In this document: positions 8,256 to 17,933 of the stretch, in pieces
Position numbering within the stretch: position 1 is the stretch's first letter
How the letters are laid out: every line of letters begins with the position of its first letter
Assembly: GCA_017465625.1 (NCBI GenBank)
Contig: JAFTVV010000035.1
Span: forward strand, 1 to 37,716
DNA: 37,716 nucleotides
From: Oscillospiraceae bacterium
Lineage (GTDB): Bacteria > Bacillota > Clostridia > Oscillospirales > Oscillospiraceae
Reading direction: 5' to 3'
The notes under the pieces: generated by a model
The model's database searches: none
The model's input: only the letters and a program-made list of their open reading frames with translations
Told to the model about the DNA's origin: nothing
Made by a program: the position numbers and the translations under genes

Positions 8256-8805
8256 AGGAAGACTTTTCGTATTTTCCGGCGCGTCCGGTGTGGGGAAGAG
8301 CACGGTGCTGTTTCACGTAATGGACAAGCGGCACGACCTGCAGTTTTCTGTGTCGGCAACCACCCGTGCGCCCAGACCCGGCGAAAAGGACGGCGTGAAT
8401 TACTACTTTGTATCCAAAGATGAATTTCGTCAAATGATCAGTGACGATGCATTTGTGGAGTACGATGCCCATATGGGCAATTTCTACGGCACACCCCGTA
8501 AGCAGTTGGAGGAAAAACTGGAAAAAGGGGATGTGATCCTGGATATTGAGCCTGTGGGTGCTTTTGCGGTGAAGAAGGCGCGTCCTGATGCGATCTTGGT
8601 TTTCATTGCACCGCCCTCGTTGGAGGAACTGGAGCGTCGTCTGCGCAGTCGGGGCGACACCGGCGAGAAGCAGATCGTAATGCGTTTGGAGCGTGCTTCC
8701 TGGGAAATGGAGCAGAGCAAGCGCTATGACTATGTGGTCATCAATGAGCAGGTGGAAACCTGTGCAGAAGAAATTATAAAAATAATTGCCAATGTGGCGG
8801 AATAA
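8248..8805 (+). CDS. gmk: Guanylate kinase
   Basis: Phosphorylates GMP to GDP with ATP. The 185-residue product has the P-loop [12 protein letters not shown] near the N terminus, the GMP-binding [20 protein letters not shown] segment, and ends in a helix typical of Gmk. AGGAGG (8236-8241) is 6 bases from the ATG at 8248, while the earlier in-frame ATG at 8242 abuts it, so 8248 is the start. It overlaps the end of remA and is 16 bp from rpoZ. Confidence 0.96.
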   Translation: MSKGRLFVFSGASGVGKSTVLFHVMDKRHDLQFSVSATTRAPRPGEKDGVNYYFVSKDEFRQMISDDAFVEYDAHMGNFYGTPRKQLEEKLEKGDVILDIEPVGAFAVKKARPDAILVFIAPPSLEELERRLRSRGDTGEKQIVMRLERASWEMEQSKRYDYVVINEQVETCAEEIIKIIANVAE

Positions 8806-8821
8806 TTGGAGGAAAAGAAAT

Positions 8822-9028
8822 ATGTTGTACCCCCCTGTAGCAGATATGCTGAAGTATGTAGACAGCCGTTATTTACTGGTGAATGTGGTTGCCCAGCGGG
8901 CAAGACAGATTGCCGAAGAGGCGGAGGAATTTCAGGAGGAGCTGTCGGAAAAGCCTGTCACACTGGCCATTCGTGAAGTGGCAGATGGCAAGCTGTCTGC
9001 ATCCCTGAAGGAAGAATACAAAAACTGA
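8822..9028 (+). CDS. rpoZ: RNA polymerase omega subunit
   Basis: 68 residues beginning MLYPPVADMLKYVDSRYLLVNVVAQRARQIAEEAEE, which contains the conserved SRY-LV--A-RARQI core of omega. TTGGAGG lies 9 bases before the ATG at 8822. An open frame starting at 8786 adds 12 residues that overlap gmk and is not credible. Omega stabilises beta-prime during RNA polymerase assembly. In many Firmicutes coaBC lies between rpoZ and priA; here only 33 bp separate them and coaBC is absent. Confidence 0.92.
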   Translation: MLYPPVADMLKYVDSRYLLVNVVAQRARQIAEEAEEFQEELSEKPVTLAIREVADGKLSASLKEEYKN

Positions 9029-9061
9029 TTCAAAAACCATTTACTAATAAGGAGGGGCTTT

Positions 9062-11509
9062 ATGATTGCAAAAATTGCTGTAAGTGCGGCCAATTTTGCC
9101 ATTGATAAGCCCTATTCCTATTTTGTGCCGGAGGGTATGCTTCCGGAGATCGGGATGCGGGTGACCGTTCCCTTTGGCCGGGGCAATAAAACCTGCGAAG
9201 GCATCGTGTTGGCGTTGGAGCAGGGAAGCCCGGAGGGGCTGAAGACGGTTTTGGCGCAGCTGGACGAAAAGCCGCTGCTGACCGACCGGATGCTGCATCT
9301 GGCTTCTTTTCTGCGTCAGCGGTGCTACTGCAGCTTTTACGATGCAGTACGGGGAATGTTGCCGGCGGGTCTGTGGTTTCAGACGAAGGAGCAGATTTGC
9401 CTGACAGAGGATCGCTCCTGGCAGGATAAAAGCTTGCGCCAAAAGGATGCAGTACTGCTTCTGCAGGCACTGACCGATTGCGGTGGAAGCTGTGATGCCT
9501 CGGTGTTGCGGCAATATGTGGAGGATGAGGAACGTCTGCAAAAGGCGATCTCCTACCTGTTGGGTAAAAAATGGATTACGGCCCATCAGGAATACAGCCG
9601 CAGAGCAAACGATAAAAGCGAGAAAATTGCAACGCTGGCATCCTCTCAGGAGGAGGCACTGGAATATGCATCCGGTCGCCCCAAATCGGCCATTCAGCAA
9701 AGAAATATTTTGCAAACACTGTGCGCTGTGGGCAGTGCCTCCGTAAAGGAGCTGTGCTACTACACCGGCGCAAAGCCTGCAGCGGTGAAGCGTTTGGCAG
9801 AGCTGGGCTACATTCACCTGTGGGATCGACCGGTTCTGCGTTGTAAGGAGATTCGCCCTGCACAGGTGGAAAAGCCTTTAATATTAAATGACGAGCAGCA
9901 GAAGGCCTTTGAAGGATTAAGCCTGCAAATGGCACAAAAAGACCCGGGTGTGGCACTGCTTTACGGTGTGACAGGCTCCGGAAAAACAGCGGTGTATATC
10001 CGCCTGATTCAGCAGTGCATTGAAAACGGAAAGCAGGCAGTGCTGTTGGTGCCGGAAATTGCCCTGACGCCGCAGCTGTTGGGGCTGATGGCCGCATGGT
10101 TTGAGGATGGTGTTGCTGTACTGCATAGCTCTCTGCCGGTAGGCGAGCGTTATGACCAGTGGAAGCAGGTACAGTCCGGTCAGGCCAAGGTGGTGGTGGG
10201 CACACGCTCAGCCGTGTTTGCGCCCTGTAAAAATCTGGGCCTGATGATCATTGATGAGGAACAGGAACACTCTTATAAATCGGATAACAGTCCGCGCTAT
10301 CACGCCCGGGATGTGGCGTTGTGGCGTGGTTTGAAAGAACAGGCGCTGGTGGTGCTCGGCTCGGCTACTCCCTCGGTAGAGAGTATGTATAAGGCGAAAA
10401 CCGGCATCTATCAGCTCTATACCCTCAAGAACCGCTTCGGTGGCAGAGCACTGCCACAAGTGGAGATTGTGGATATGAAAGAGGAAGTGAAGGAAGGAAA
10501 CGATACTTCCTTGAGCCATCCTCTGCAGGATGCTTTGAGTGAAAACATCCAAAACGGCAAGCAAAGCATTCTGTTTTTGAATCGCCGCGGCAATAGCCGC
10601 GCGGTGGTGTGCGTAGACTGTGGAGAAGCACCGGAGTGCCCCCGATGCAGTGTGCGCCTTACTTACCATTCTGCCAATGAACGACTGATGTGTCACTATT
10701 GCGGCTTTTCCCAACCGGTACCGAAGCGGTGTCCTGCCTGTGGCGGACCGACTAAACGCATCGGTGTAGGTACGCAAAAGGTGCAGGAAGAACTGCAAGT
10801 GCTGTTTCCGGATGTGGAGCTGGCCCGTATGGATGCGGATACAGTCAGTGCTACTAATACCCATCAGCAGATTTTAGACAAGTTCCAACAGGAAAATACC
10901 CCTGTTTTGGTGGGCACGCAAATGGTGGCGAAGGGGTTGAATCTGCCCAATGTTACCTTGGTTGGCGTGCTGGATGGGGATTTGGGGCTGTATAACGACA
11001 GTTTCCGCGCTGCAGAGACCACCTTTAATATGCTGACCCAGGTGGTAGGTCGTGCAGGACGGGGGGATACACCCGGCAAAGCACTGATTCAGACCCTTGT
11101 ACCGGAGCATCAGGTGATCCGTTTGGCGGCAGTGCAGGATTACGACCGCTTCTACGAACTGGAAATCGGCATGCGCAAAACCTTAGGCTATCCGCCTTTT
11201 CAGGATGTGGTGCAATGCACCCTTACAGGGCCGGATGAAGCAAGAGTTCTGCGTGGCGCGGCGAAGCTTGCAGAGAGTCTTCGCGGACTATTAAAAGATC
11301 CCCAATACGGGGCAGGCAATGCGGTGGTGTTAGGGCCTGCGCCTTGTCCTGTGCCCAAAATAAACTATAACTTCCGTTACCGTCTCACCCTTCGGTGCAG
11401 TCTGACCGGTGCCATTCGGAATTTACTGGGGCATCTTCTGCGGCAGTTTAGCACCGATAAGGACAATCGGGGCGTTTCGGCATTTATAGACATTAACGGA
11501 TACGATTAA
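9062..11509 (+). CDS. priA: Primosomal protein N', replication restart helicase PriA
   Basis: 815-residue 3'-5' helicase that reloads replisomes at stalled forks. The N-terminal DNA-binding domain (IDKPYSYFVPEG) is followed by a helicase core with Walker A GVTGSGKTAVY (about residue 301) and the DEEQ box (DEEQEHSYKSD). A zinc-binding insertion has eight cysteines in CxxC pairs between about residues 516 and 565, followed by GVGTQKVQEEL and VGRAGRGDTPG. The ATG at 9062 has AAGGAGGGG upstream. It precedes def-fmt as in many Firmicutes. Confidence 0.96.
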   Translation: MIAKIAVSAANFAIDKPYSYFVPEGMLPEIGMRVTVPFGRGNKTCEGIVLALEQGSPEGLKTVLAQLDEKPLLTDRMLHLASFLRQRCYCSFYDAVRGMLPAGLWFQTKEQICLTEDRSWQDKSLRQKDAVLLLQALTDCGGSCDASVLRQYVEDEERLQKAISYLLGKKWITAHQEYSRRANDKSEKIATLASSQEEALEYASGRPKSAIQQRNILQTLCAVGSASVKELCYYTGAKPAAVKRLAELGYIHLWDRPVLRCKEIRPAQVEKPLILNDEQQKAFEGLSLQMAQKDPGVALLYGVTGSGKTAVYIRLIQQCIENGKQAVLLVPEIALTPQLLGLMAAWFEDGVAVLHSSLPVGERYDQWKQVQSGQAKVVVGTRSAVFAPCKNLGLMIIDEEQEHSYKSDNSPRYHARDVALWRGLKEQALVVLGSATPSVESMYKAKTGIYQLYTLKNRFGGRALPQVEIVDMKEEVKEGNDTSLSHPLQDALSENIQNGKQSILFLNRRGNSRAVVCVDCGEAPECPRCSVRLTYHSANERLMCHYCGFSQPVPKRCPACGGPTKRIGVGTQKVQEELQVLFPDVELARMDADTVSATNTHQQILDKFQQENTPVLVGTQMVAKGLNLPNVTLVGVLDGDLGLYNDSFRAAETTFNMLTQVVGRAGRGDTPGKALIQTLVPEHQVIRLAAVQDYDRFYELEIGMRKTLGYPPFQDVVQCTLTGPDEARVLRGAAKLAESLRGLLKDPQYGAGNAVVLGPAPCPVPKINYNFRYRLTLRCSLTGAIRNLLGHLLRQFSTDKDNRGVSAFIDINGYD

Positions 11510-11569
11510 ACAAAGCTGTTCAAATGGTCTTTTGACCTGCTTTGAGTTGTATGATAGAGAGGAACAAAT

Positions 11570-12040
11570 ATGGCAATCAGAAAGATTTTAACGGTAGATG
11601 AAGATGTACTGCATAAAGTATGCAAACCTGTAGAAAACTTTGATCAGAAGCTGCACACCCTGTTGGACGATATGCGTCAGACGCTGATCGACTCTGAGGG
11701 TGTTGGTTTGGCAGCGCCCCAGGTGGGCATTTTGCGCCGTGTGGTGTTGGTGGATAACGGTGAGGAAATTTTGGAATTAATCAACCCCACCATTTTGGAG
11801 ACCGACGGTGAACAGGAGGGGGCAGAGGGTTGCCTCAGTGTACCCGGCAGATATGGCTGGGTGAAGCGCCCCTACTACGCCAAGGTGCGTGCGCAGGACC
11901 GCAACGGCAACTGGTTCGAGGTGGACGGGGAGGAATTGACTGCCCGTTGCTTCTGCCACGAGCTGGATCATCTGGATGGCATCATCTATACGGAGAAAAT
12001 GGATCGGGATGTCACCGACGAATTGATGGGAGAAGAATAA
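11570..12040 (+). CDS. def: Peptide deformylase
   Basis: Metalloenzyme that removes the formyl group from nascent proteins. All three family motifs are present in the 156-residue chain: GVGLAAPQVG, EGCLSVPG (metal-ligand Cys) and HELDHLDG (HExxH metal site). The ATG at 11570 follows AGAGAGG. The next gene, fmt, starts at the base after the stop, so the enzymes that add and remove formyl are coupled. The 60-bp gap before def contains a weak stem (CAAAGC/GCTTTG with GGTC/GACC inside) but no clear promoter. Confidence 0.97.
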   Translation: MAIRKILTVDEDVLHKVCKPVENFDQKLHTLLDDMRQTLIDSEGVGLAAPQVGILRRVVLVDNGEEILELINPTILETDGEQEGAEGCLSVPGRYGWVKRPYYAKVRAQDRNGNWFEVDGEELTARCFCHELDHLDGIIYTEKMDRDVTDELMGEE

Positions 12041-12952
12041 ATGCGTGTAGTTTTTATGGGAACGCCGGATATTGCGGCAACCTGTCTGCAAAAGATTCTC
12101 ACAGAGGGCTTTGATGTTGTAGGCGTTTATACCCAACCGGACCGCCCCAAAAACCGTGGAATGAAGCTGTGCTTCTCTCCGGTGAAGGAGGTCGCACTAA
12201 AACACAATATTCCTGTGTATCAGCCGGAAACATTCCGCGAGGATGAGACGGTGCAGCAGCTTCGTGACCTGAAGCCGGATGTGGTGGCGGTGGTGGCCTA
12301 TGGCCGTATTCTGCCCCAGAGGGTGCTGGATATTCCGCCTAAAGGCTGTATCAACATTCACGCCAGCCTGCTTCCTGCCTACCGTGGCTCTGCTCCGTAC
12401 CAGTGGGCAGTGCTGGACGGCTTGCAGGAGACCGGTGTGACGGCAATGTATTTGTGCAGGGAAATGGATGCCGGTGATATGATTGATACCGCCAAAACAG
12501 CCATCGACCCCAATGAGACGGCAGGCGCACTGCTGGAGAGACTTTCGGTACTGGGCGCAGATCTGCTTTGCAAAACACTGCATCATGTGGAGCAGGGAAC
12601 GGCTTGCCGTATACCTCAGGATCACAGCAAAGCAACCTATGCACCCATGCTGGATAAGAGTATGTGCCCCATCGACTTTACCAAATCCGCTTTGCAGGTG
12701 CACAATCACGTTCGGGGAATGAATCCATGGCCTGTTGCCACGATGGAACTGCAGGGCAAGCGCTTTAAGGTGTACGAAACGGCTGTGCTGGACTACACTT
12801 GTGAGCAGGAAGCAGGAACGGTTCTGGGCATCAGTAAAACCGGTCTGCAAATTGCCTGTGGCAGTGGTGTGATTGAGATTCGTGTTCTGCAGGCAGAGGG
12901 CGGCAAGCGCCTGAATGCCCCCGATTATTTCCGAGGACATCCTCTAAATTAA
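12041..12952 (+). CDS. fmt: Methionyl-tRNA formyltransferase
   Basis: Transfers formyl from 10-formyl-THF to initiator Met-tRNA. The 303-residue protein starts MRVVFMGTPDIAATCL and contains the folate/catalytic segment INIHASLLPAYRGSAPYQWA with catalytic Asn-His, the GDMI loop near residue 146, and the C-terminal tRNA-binding domain (from about residue 205, VHNHVRGMNPWPVA). It begins directly after the def stop; the AGGAG-like site is within the end of def (GGGAGAAG). Confidence 0.96.
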   Translation: MRVVFMGTPDIAATCLQKILTEGFDVVGVYTQPDRPKNRGMKLCFSPVKEVALKHNIPVYQPETFREDETVQQLRDLKPDVVAVVAYGRILPQRVLDIPPKGCINIHASLLPAYRGSAPYQWAVLDGLQETGVTAMYLCREMDAGDMIDTAKTAIDPNETAGALLERLSVLGADLLCKTLHHVEQGTACRIPQDHSKATYAPMLDKSMCPIDFTKSALQVHNHVRGMNPWPVATMELQGKRFKVYETAVLDYTCEQEAGTVLGISKTGLQIACGSGVIEIRVLQAEGGKRLNAPDYFRGHPLN

Positions 12953-12966
12953 GGAGGTGCGCTGTT

Positions 12967-14283
12967 GTGGCAGCCCGAGAAACGGCACTGAATGTACTGA
13001 TTGCCTGTCGTAAGGATGGGGCTTGGTCCAATGGCGTGCTGAAAACCTATATTGCCCGTGACCGACTGGATAAACGGGAAGCGGCACTGGCATCCCGTCT
13101 GTGCTATGGCGTATTGCAAAACAGAGGAAAGCTGGATTTTTATTTACAGCAGCTTCTTACAGGCAAACTGAAAAATCTGCATCCGGTGGTACGGGATATT
13201 CTCCATTTGGGGCTTTATCAGCTGTTTGAAACAGATAAAATTCCCGATTCTGCCGCTGTAAATGAGTCGGTCAGTCTGGCCAAAAAATATTGTCCCAAAT
13301 TGCAGAATGCACCGTCTTTGGTAAACGGTGTTCTGCGCAATGGGGTGCGGCAGAGAGAAACACTTCAAAAGCCTACTGCTTTTAAAGATCTTTATTCCCA
13401 CCCCCAAAACCTGATCGATTTGCTGTCTTATTATGTAGGTCCGCAGCGGTTAGAGCCAATGCTGCAGGCCAACAACAGCGCCCCCCATACCTTTGCGCAG
13501 GTCAACACACTGCGCACTGATGTAAATACTTTACGCTTGCAATTGGAACAGGAGGGCGTGAGCGCGCAAATACACCCGTGGCTTCCCGACTGCCTGATTC
13601 TTTCAGATACAGGCAATCTGGAAAAGCTTTTAAGCTTTCAACAGGGACTATTCTACATACAAGACCCGGCAGCAAAGCTGAGCGTGCTGTGTGCGCAGCT
13701 TCCCCAAGGGCCTATTCGCATTTTAGATTGCTGTGCCGCACCCGGCGGTAAGTCCTTTGCCGCGGCAATGGCTACGGCAGGTCAGGCGGAGATCATCTCC
13801 TGCGACATCCATCCCCATAAGGCGGAACTTCTGCAAAAGGGTGCGGAACGACTGGGCATTGACCGATTGCAGGCGCAGTGTCGGGATGCTTCTGTGTTTT
13901 ATGCGCCGTGGGAAGGCTGCATGGATGTGGTCATTGCGGACGTACCCTGTTCCGGCTATGGCATCATCCGCAAGAAGCCGGATATTCGTTACAAAGACCC
14001 GGATACCATGCAGGAGCTTCCTGCATTGCAGTTATCCATTTTAAATAATCAGGCGCGTTACGTGAAAAAAGGCGGCCTGCTGATGTATTCCACCTGCACT
14101 TTGGTGCGCAGAGAAAATGAAGGGGTTGTGGAAAAGTTTTTAAAGCAAAACCCGGATTTTCACACAGAAATTCTGCCTTTACCAAACAATTTTCCTAAAA
14201 ATGACACCGGAATGCTGGCATTAGTACCCGGTGAATATGATACCGACGGCTTTTTCATCTGCCGTCTGCGGAGAGAACAATGA
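12967..14283 (+). CDS. rsmB: 16S rRNA m5C967 methyltransferase RsmB
   Basis: 438 residues. The N-terminal NusB-like domain (about 1-140, ARETALNVLIACRKDGAWSN) is followed by a SAM-dependent methyltransferase with CCAAPGGKSFA (about residue 254), the catalytic PCSGYG (about 327) and TCTL (about 375) cysteines of the m5C family. The start is GTG at 12967, preceded by AAGGAGGTG. The last codons overlap rlmN (ATGA at 14280-14283). The order def-fmt-rsmB-rlmN is conserved in Firmicutes. Confidence 0.95.
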   Translation: MAARETALNVLIACRKDGAWSNGVLKTYIARDRLDKREAALASRLCYGVLQNRGKLDFYLQQLLTGKLKNLHPVVRDILHLGLYQLFETDKIPDSAAVNESVSLAKKYCPKLQNAPSLVNGVLRNGVRQRETLQKPTAFKDLYSHPQNLIDLLSYYVGPQRLEPMLQANNSAPHTFAQVNTLRTDVNTLRLQLEQEGVSAQIHPWLPDCLILSDTGNLEKLLSFQQGLFYIQDPAAKLSVLCAQLPQGPIRILDCCAAPGGKSFAAAMATAGQAEIISCDIHPHKAELLQKGAERLGIDRLQAQCRDASVFYAPWEGCMDVVIADVPCSGYGIIRKKPDIRYKDPDTMQELPALQLSILNNQARYVKKGGLLMYSTCTLVRRENEGVVEKFLKQNPDFHTEILPLPNNFPKNDTGMLALVPGEYDTDGFFICRLRREQ

Positions 14284-15308
14284 AACATATCAAATCCATG
14301 ACCGTTCAGGAAATTGAAGCGGTACTCAAGGAGCTGGGGCAGCCTGCATTTCGTGCAAAGCAGGTATTCTCCTGGCTGCACAAGGGCGTTTCCTCCTATG
14401 AGGAAATGTCCAATCTGCCCAATGCATTGCGGCAGATTTTAACTGAACAGTATCCGCTGTACATTCCGAAGATCCTGCGCAGGCAGGAATCTCAAAAGGA
14501 CGGCACGGTAAAGTACCTGTGGCAGTTGGAGGATGGCAACTGCGTAGAGACGGTGCTGATGCGCTATCACTACGGCAATTCCGTCTGTATTTCCACAGAA
14601 GTTGGATGCAAAATGGGCTGTGCCTTCTGCGCTTCTACACTGGCCGGTTTTGTACGGCAGCTTGAGCCTCACGAGATGCTGGATCAGGTACTATTTGCAC
14701 AAATAGACTCCGGTGCACCCGTTTCCCATATTGTGCTGATGGGCATCGGTGAGCCACTGGATAATTACGATCATGTACTGCGGTTTTTGGAGCTTGTAAA
14801 CCATAAAGACGGGATGAACATTTCCATGCGTCATATCAGCCTGTCCACCTGCGGTCTTGTGCCGATGATTGACAAGCTGGCGGAAAAGAAATTGCAAATC
14901 ACCCTGTCCGTATCTTTGCACGCACCTTGTGATGCGGTACGCGACCGGATTATGCCGGTCAATAAAGCCTATCCTACTGAGCAGCTTTTGGACGCCTGCC
15001 GGCGGTATTATAAAGCCACAGGCCGACGCATATCCTTTGAATATGCAATGATTGACGGCGTGAACGACACACCGGAAAGTGCCCGATTGCTCATTGGAAG
15101 GTTAAAAGGACTTCCTGCCCACGTGAATCTCATTCCCTTGAATCACGTAGAGGAAAGTCCCTTAAAACCCAGCTCTAAGCAGGCAGTTGCCCGCTTTCAA
15201 AAGCAGCTGGAGGACGCAGGAATTCCTGCTACGGTACGTCGCAGCTTAGGCGGCGATATTGAGGCATCCTGCGGTCAGCTGCGCAGAACACACGAAAGGA
15301 GAGAATGA
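14280..15308 (+). CDS. rlmN: 23S rRNA A2503 / tRNA A37 methyltransferase RlmN
   Basis: Radical-SAM enzyme that makes 2-methyladenosine. The 342-residue product has the [4Fe-4S] motif CxxxCxxC at C110, C114 and C117 (CKMGCAFC), the SAM-binding GIGEPLDNYD, and the C-terminal methyl-carrying cysteine C331 in EASCGQL. It begins MKHIKSMTVQEIEAVLKELG, overlapping the rsmB stop by 4 bases, and overlaps the region of the next start. Confidence 0.97.
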   Translation: MKHIKSMTVQEIEAVLKELGQPAFRAKQVFSWLHKGVSSYEEMSNLPNALRQILTEQYPLYIPKILRRQESQKDGTVKYLWQLEDGNCVETVLMRYHYGNSVCISTEVGCKMGCAFCASTLAGFVRQLEPHEMLDQVLFAQIDSGAPVSHIVLMGIGEPLDNYDHVLRFLELVNHKDGMNISMRHISLSTCGLVPMIDKLAEKKLQITLSVSLHAPCDAVRDRIMPVNKAYPTEQLLDACRRYYKATGRRISFEYAMIDGVNDTPESARLLIGRLKGLPAHVNLIPLNHVEESPLKPSSKQAVARFQKQLEDAGIPATVRRSLGGDIEASCGQLRRTHERRE

Positions 15309-15310
15309 CA

Positions 15311-16042
15311 ATGCAATACTGGTATATAACAGATGCCGGCTGTGTCCGCGCCAGCAATCAGGACGCGGTAGCAGTTGAGGAATTGGATAAAGACACCCTT
15401 TTGTGTGTGGTGTGCGACGGAATGGGCGGTGCGAAATCCGGCAATGTGGCAAGTGCTTTGGCACTGGATGTGTTTAAGCAGGAGGTCAAACAAAGCTGGA
15501 AGCCCGATATGGAGGACGAAGAGGTAGACCGTATGCTCCAAAATGCGGTAAAGCTTGCAAACTTTACGGTATTTGATCAGGGTAAGCAGGTGGAGGAATT
15601 TGCCGGTATGGGTACAACCCTGGTTGCAGTACTGGTACATAAAAACTATGCCACCTTCGTCAATGTGGGCGATAGCCGCGGCTATTTGATCTACAATTCC
15701 GGCATTGAGCAGGTGACGATCGACCATTCTGTGGTGCAGATGATGGTGGATCGGGGCGAATTGCTGCCCGAACAGGCACGCACATATCCCGGCAAAAATC
15801 TGATTACCCGCGCTGTTGGTACAGAGGCGGTTACGGAGTGCGACTTGTTCCACCGCAGTGTGGAGCAGGGGGAATTTCTGTTGCTGTGTACCGACGGTCT
15901 GAGCAATCAGCTGGACGATCAGGAGATTCTTTTTGAGGTGGCACACGGCTTGGAGAAGCAAAAATGCTGCCAAACGTTACTGGATATTACCAAAATGCGC
16001 GGCGCACCGGACAATGTAACTTGTCTTCTGGTGGAGCTGTAA
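15311..16042 (+). CDS. prpC: PP2C-type protein phosphatase PrpC/Stp
   Basis: Mn-dependent Ser/Thr phosphatase that reverses PrkC phosphorylation. The 243 residues show the PP2C motifs in order: TDAGCVRASNQDAV, VCDGMGGAKSGNVAS, FVNVGDSRGYLI, LLCTDGLSNQLDD and APDNVTCLLVEL, with the metal-binding aspartates intact. I chose the ATG at 15311, 8 bases after AGGAG. The ATG at 15305 is only 2 bases from it and would add two residues. prkC follows after 25 bp, the usual phosphatase-kinase pair. Confidence 0.95.
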   Translation: MQYWYITDAGCVRASNQDAVAVEELDKDTLLCVVCDGMGGAKSGNVASALALDVFKQEVKQSWKPDMEDEEVDRMLQNAVKLANFTVFDQGKQVEEFAGMGTTLVAVLVHKNYATFVNVGDSRGYLIYNSGIEQVTIDHSVVQMMVDRGELLPEQARTYPGKNLITRAVGTEAVTECDLFHRSVEQGEFLLLCTDGLSNQLDDQEILFEVAHGLEKQKCCQTLLDITKMRGAPDNVTCLLVEL

Positions 16043-16067
16043 CTCTGCAGGAAAGGAGTAGCGTAAG

Positions 16068-17921
16068 ATGGATAAGTATATAGGCCGTCTGCTGGACAAC
16101 CGATATGAGATTTTGGAAAGCATCGGTACCGGCGGTATGGCAGTGGTATATAAAGCCCGTTGCCATCGACTCAATCGATTGGTTGCCATTAAGATTTTGA
16201 AGGATGACTATCTGGAAGACGAGGATTTTCGCCGCCGTTTCCATACGGAAAGTCAAGCTGTTGCAATGCTCAGTCATCCCAATATTGTGTCGGTTTACGA
16301 CGTGTCCACCTCCGTCTCCATGGAGGCAGACTACATTGTAATGGAACTCATTGAGGGCATCACCCTGAAGCAATATATGGAGAAGAAGGGCTGCCTGAAC
16401 TGGAAGGAAACACTGCATTTTGCAATGCAGATTGCAAAGGCGTTGGAGCACGCCCACAGCCGTGGCGTGGTGCATCGAGATATTAAGCCTCATAACGTCA
16501 TGGTGCTGAAAAACGGCTCAGTAAAGGTGGCTGACTTTGGCATTGCCCGTATGATGTCCAAGGGCGACACCCTGACAAAAGAGGCGTTGGGCTCTGTGCA
16601 TTACATCTCCCCGGAGCAGGCCAAGGGCGGCCGTGTGGATAACCGTTCCGATATTTATTCGTTGGGCGTCGTGATGTACGAGATGATGAGCGGCAGACCG
16701 CCCTATGAGGGGGATTCTCCCGTGGCGGTGGCCATTCAGCATATCAACGGCGGTGCCATTGCCCCTTCTGCGCTGAATCCCAACATTCCCGGCGGTATGG
16801 AGCAGATTATTATGAAGGCGATGGCTCACGAGTTGAAGGATCGCTACGAGACTGCCACCCAAATGCTGGCGGATATGGAGGAATTCCGGCAGAATCCTGC
16901 AATGGTCTTTGGCTATAAAGTACCGGAGGCAGGACCTGCGCGCCATACACCAAAAGCACCCATTCCCTTTAACCCCGATACTCCCAAAACTGCGGCTGAG
17001 CGGATGGAACAGCGGCAAAGGGCACGGCAAAACAGCCGTCAGCAGGCACAAAAGCGCAAGCCGGAAAGCCGTGGCAGCAAGGCGGCGACGGCGGCGATCA
17101 TTGCCTGCTCTATGGTGGCGATCCTTGCGATTGTGCTGTTTCTGATTTTCTGGCTCAATGGCGGTATGGATACAAAACCGCACACGGTGGAAGTGCCGCT
17201 GCTGGCAGGAAAATCCTACGATATTATTGAAAATAAATACGATGATTTTGTGCTGGAAAAAAGCACCTATCTATACGATGCGGAGCTGGAAGAGGGCTAT
17301 ATCATTGAGCAGAATCCTGCGGCAGGTACCCACGTCGTACCGGGGACGAAGATTTATCTGACCTTGAGCAAAGGCCCTGCACCGGAGGAACTGACCATGC
17401 CCAACCTGACCGGTCTGACGGAAAACGATGTGCGCAACCACCCGGATATTAAGGCGCTGAGCATTCAGATCGAGGTATACAGAGAAAACGGTGATACCCA
17501 AAAAGATCGGGTCATTCGTTCCGAGCCTGCGTATAGTGAGCCCATCACTGCCGGACAGACGGTGAAGATCTGGATCAGCCTTGGTCCGGACGAGACGGTG
17601 GAAAAGAAGGGTATGCCCAATCTGGTGGGGCAGGATTTGGAAAAGGCCATCACCATTTTGCAGACCTACGGATTCCCCGAGCCGGAATACGAGCTGGTAT
17701 TTAGCATTGTTCCGGAGGGCAAGGTGGTCACCCAGTCCATTGAGAAAAACAAGAAAGTGCCGCTGACTACGGTGGTGAAGCTGGAAGTGTCCAAAGGGCC
17801 TGAGCCCACAACCCAGCCTGCAACCACAGAGCCTGAGCCTACGGAGCCGCCTACGTCTGCACCTCCTGTAGAGCCTGATCCCACAGAAGAGGAAATTATT
17901 TTTCCGGAAGACGGGGAATAA
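16068..17921 (+). CDS. prkC: Membrane Ser/Thr kinase with PASTA repeats (PrkC/Stk type)
   Basis: 617 residues. The cytosolic kinase domain has the glycine loop GTGGMAVV (20-27), K42, the catalytic loop HRDIKPHN with D138, DFG (ADFGIARM) and GSVHYISPEQA in the activation segment. A basic juxtamembrane stretch (about 300-345) precedes one membrane helix (AAIIACSMVAILAIVLFLIFWL, about 345-366). The extracellular part has three PASTA domains (about 372-437, 440-510, 515-580), which bind muropeptides or lipid II in homologues, and ends in a Pro/Thr/Glu-rich tail. AGGAAAGGAG precedes the ATG. Targets are not shown by sequence; the FHA-RodA protein encoded at 26246 is a candidate. Confidence 0.96.
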   Translation: MDKYIGRLLDNRYEILESIGTGGMAVVYKARCHRLNRLVAIKILKDDYLEDEDFRRRFHTESQAVAMLSHPNIVSVYDVSTSVSMEADYIVMELIEGITLKQYMEKKGCLNWKETLHFAMQIAKALEHAHSRGVVHRDIKPHNVMVLKNGSVKVADFGIARMMSKGDTLTKEALGSVHYISPEQAKGGRVDNRSDIYSLGVVMYEMMSGRPPYEGDSPVAVAIQHINGGAIAPSALNPNIPGGMEQIIMKAMAHELKDRYETATQMLADMEEFRQNPAMVFGYKVPEAGPARHTPKAPIPFNPDTPKTAAERMEQRQRARQNSRQQAQKRKPESRGSKAATAAIIACSMVAILAIVLFLIFWLNGGMDTKPHTVEVPLLAGKSYDIIENKYDDFVLEKSTYLYDAELEEGYIIEQNPAAGTHVVPGTKIYLTLSKGPAPEELTMPNLTGLTENDVRNHPDIKALSIQIEVYRENGDTQKDRVIRSEPAYSEPITAGQTVKIWISLGPDETVEKKGMPNLVGQDLEKAITILQTYGFPEPEYELVFSIVPEGKVVTQSIEKNKKVPLTTVVKLEVSKGPEPTTQPATTEPEPTEPPTSAPPVEPDPTEEEIIFPEDGE

Positions 17922-17933
17922 TCGAGGCGCTGT

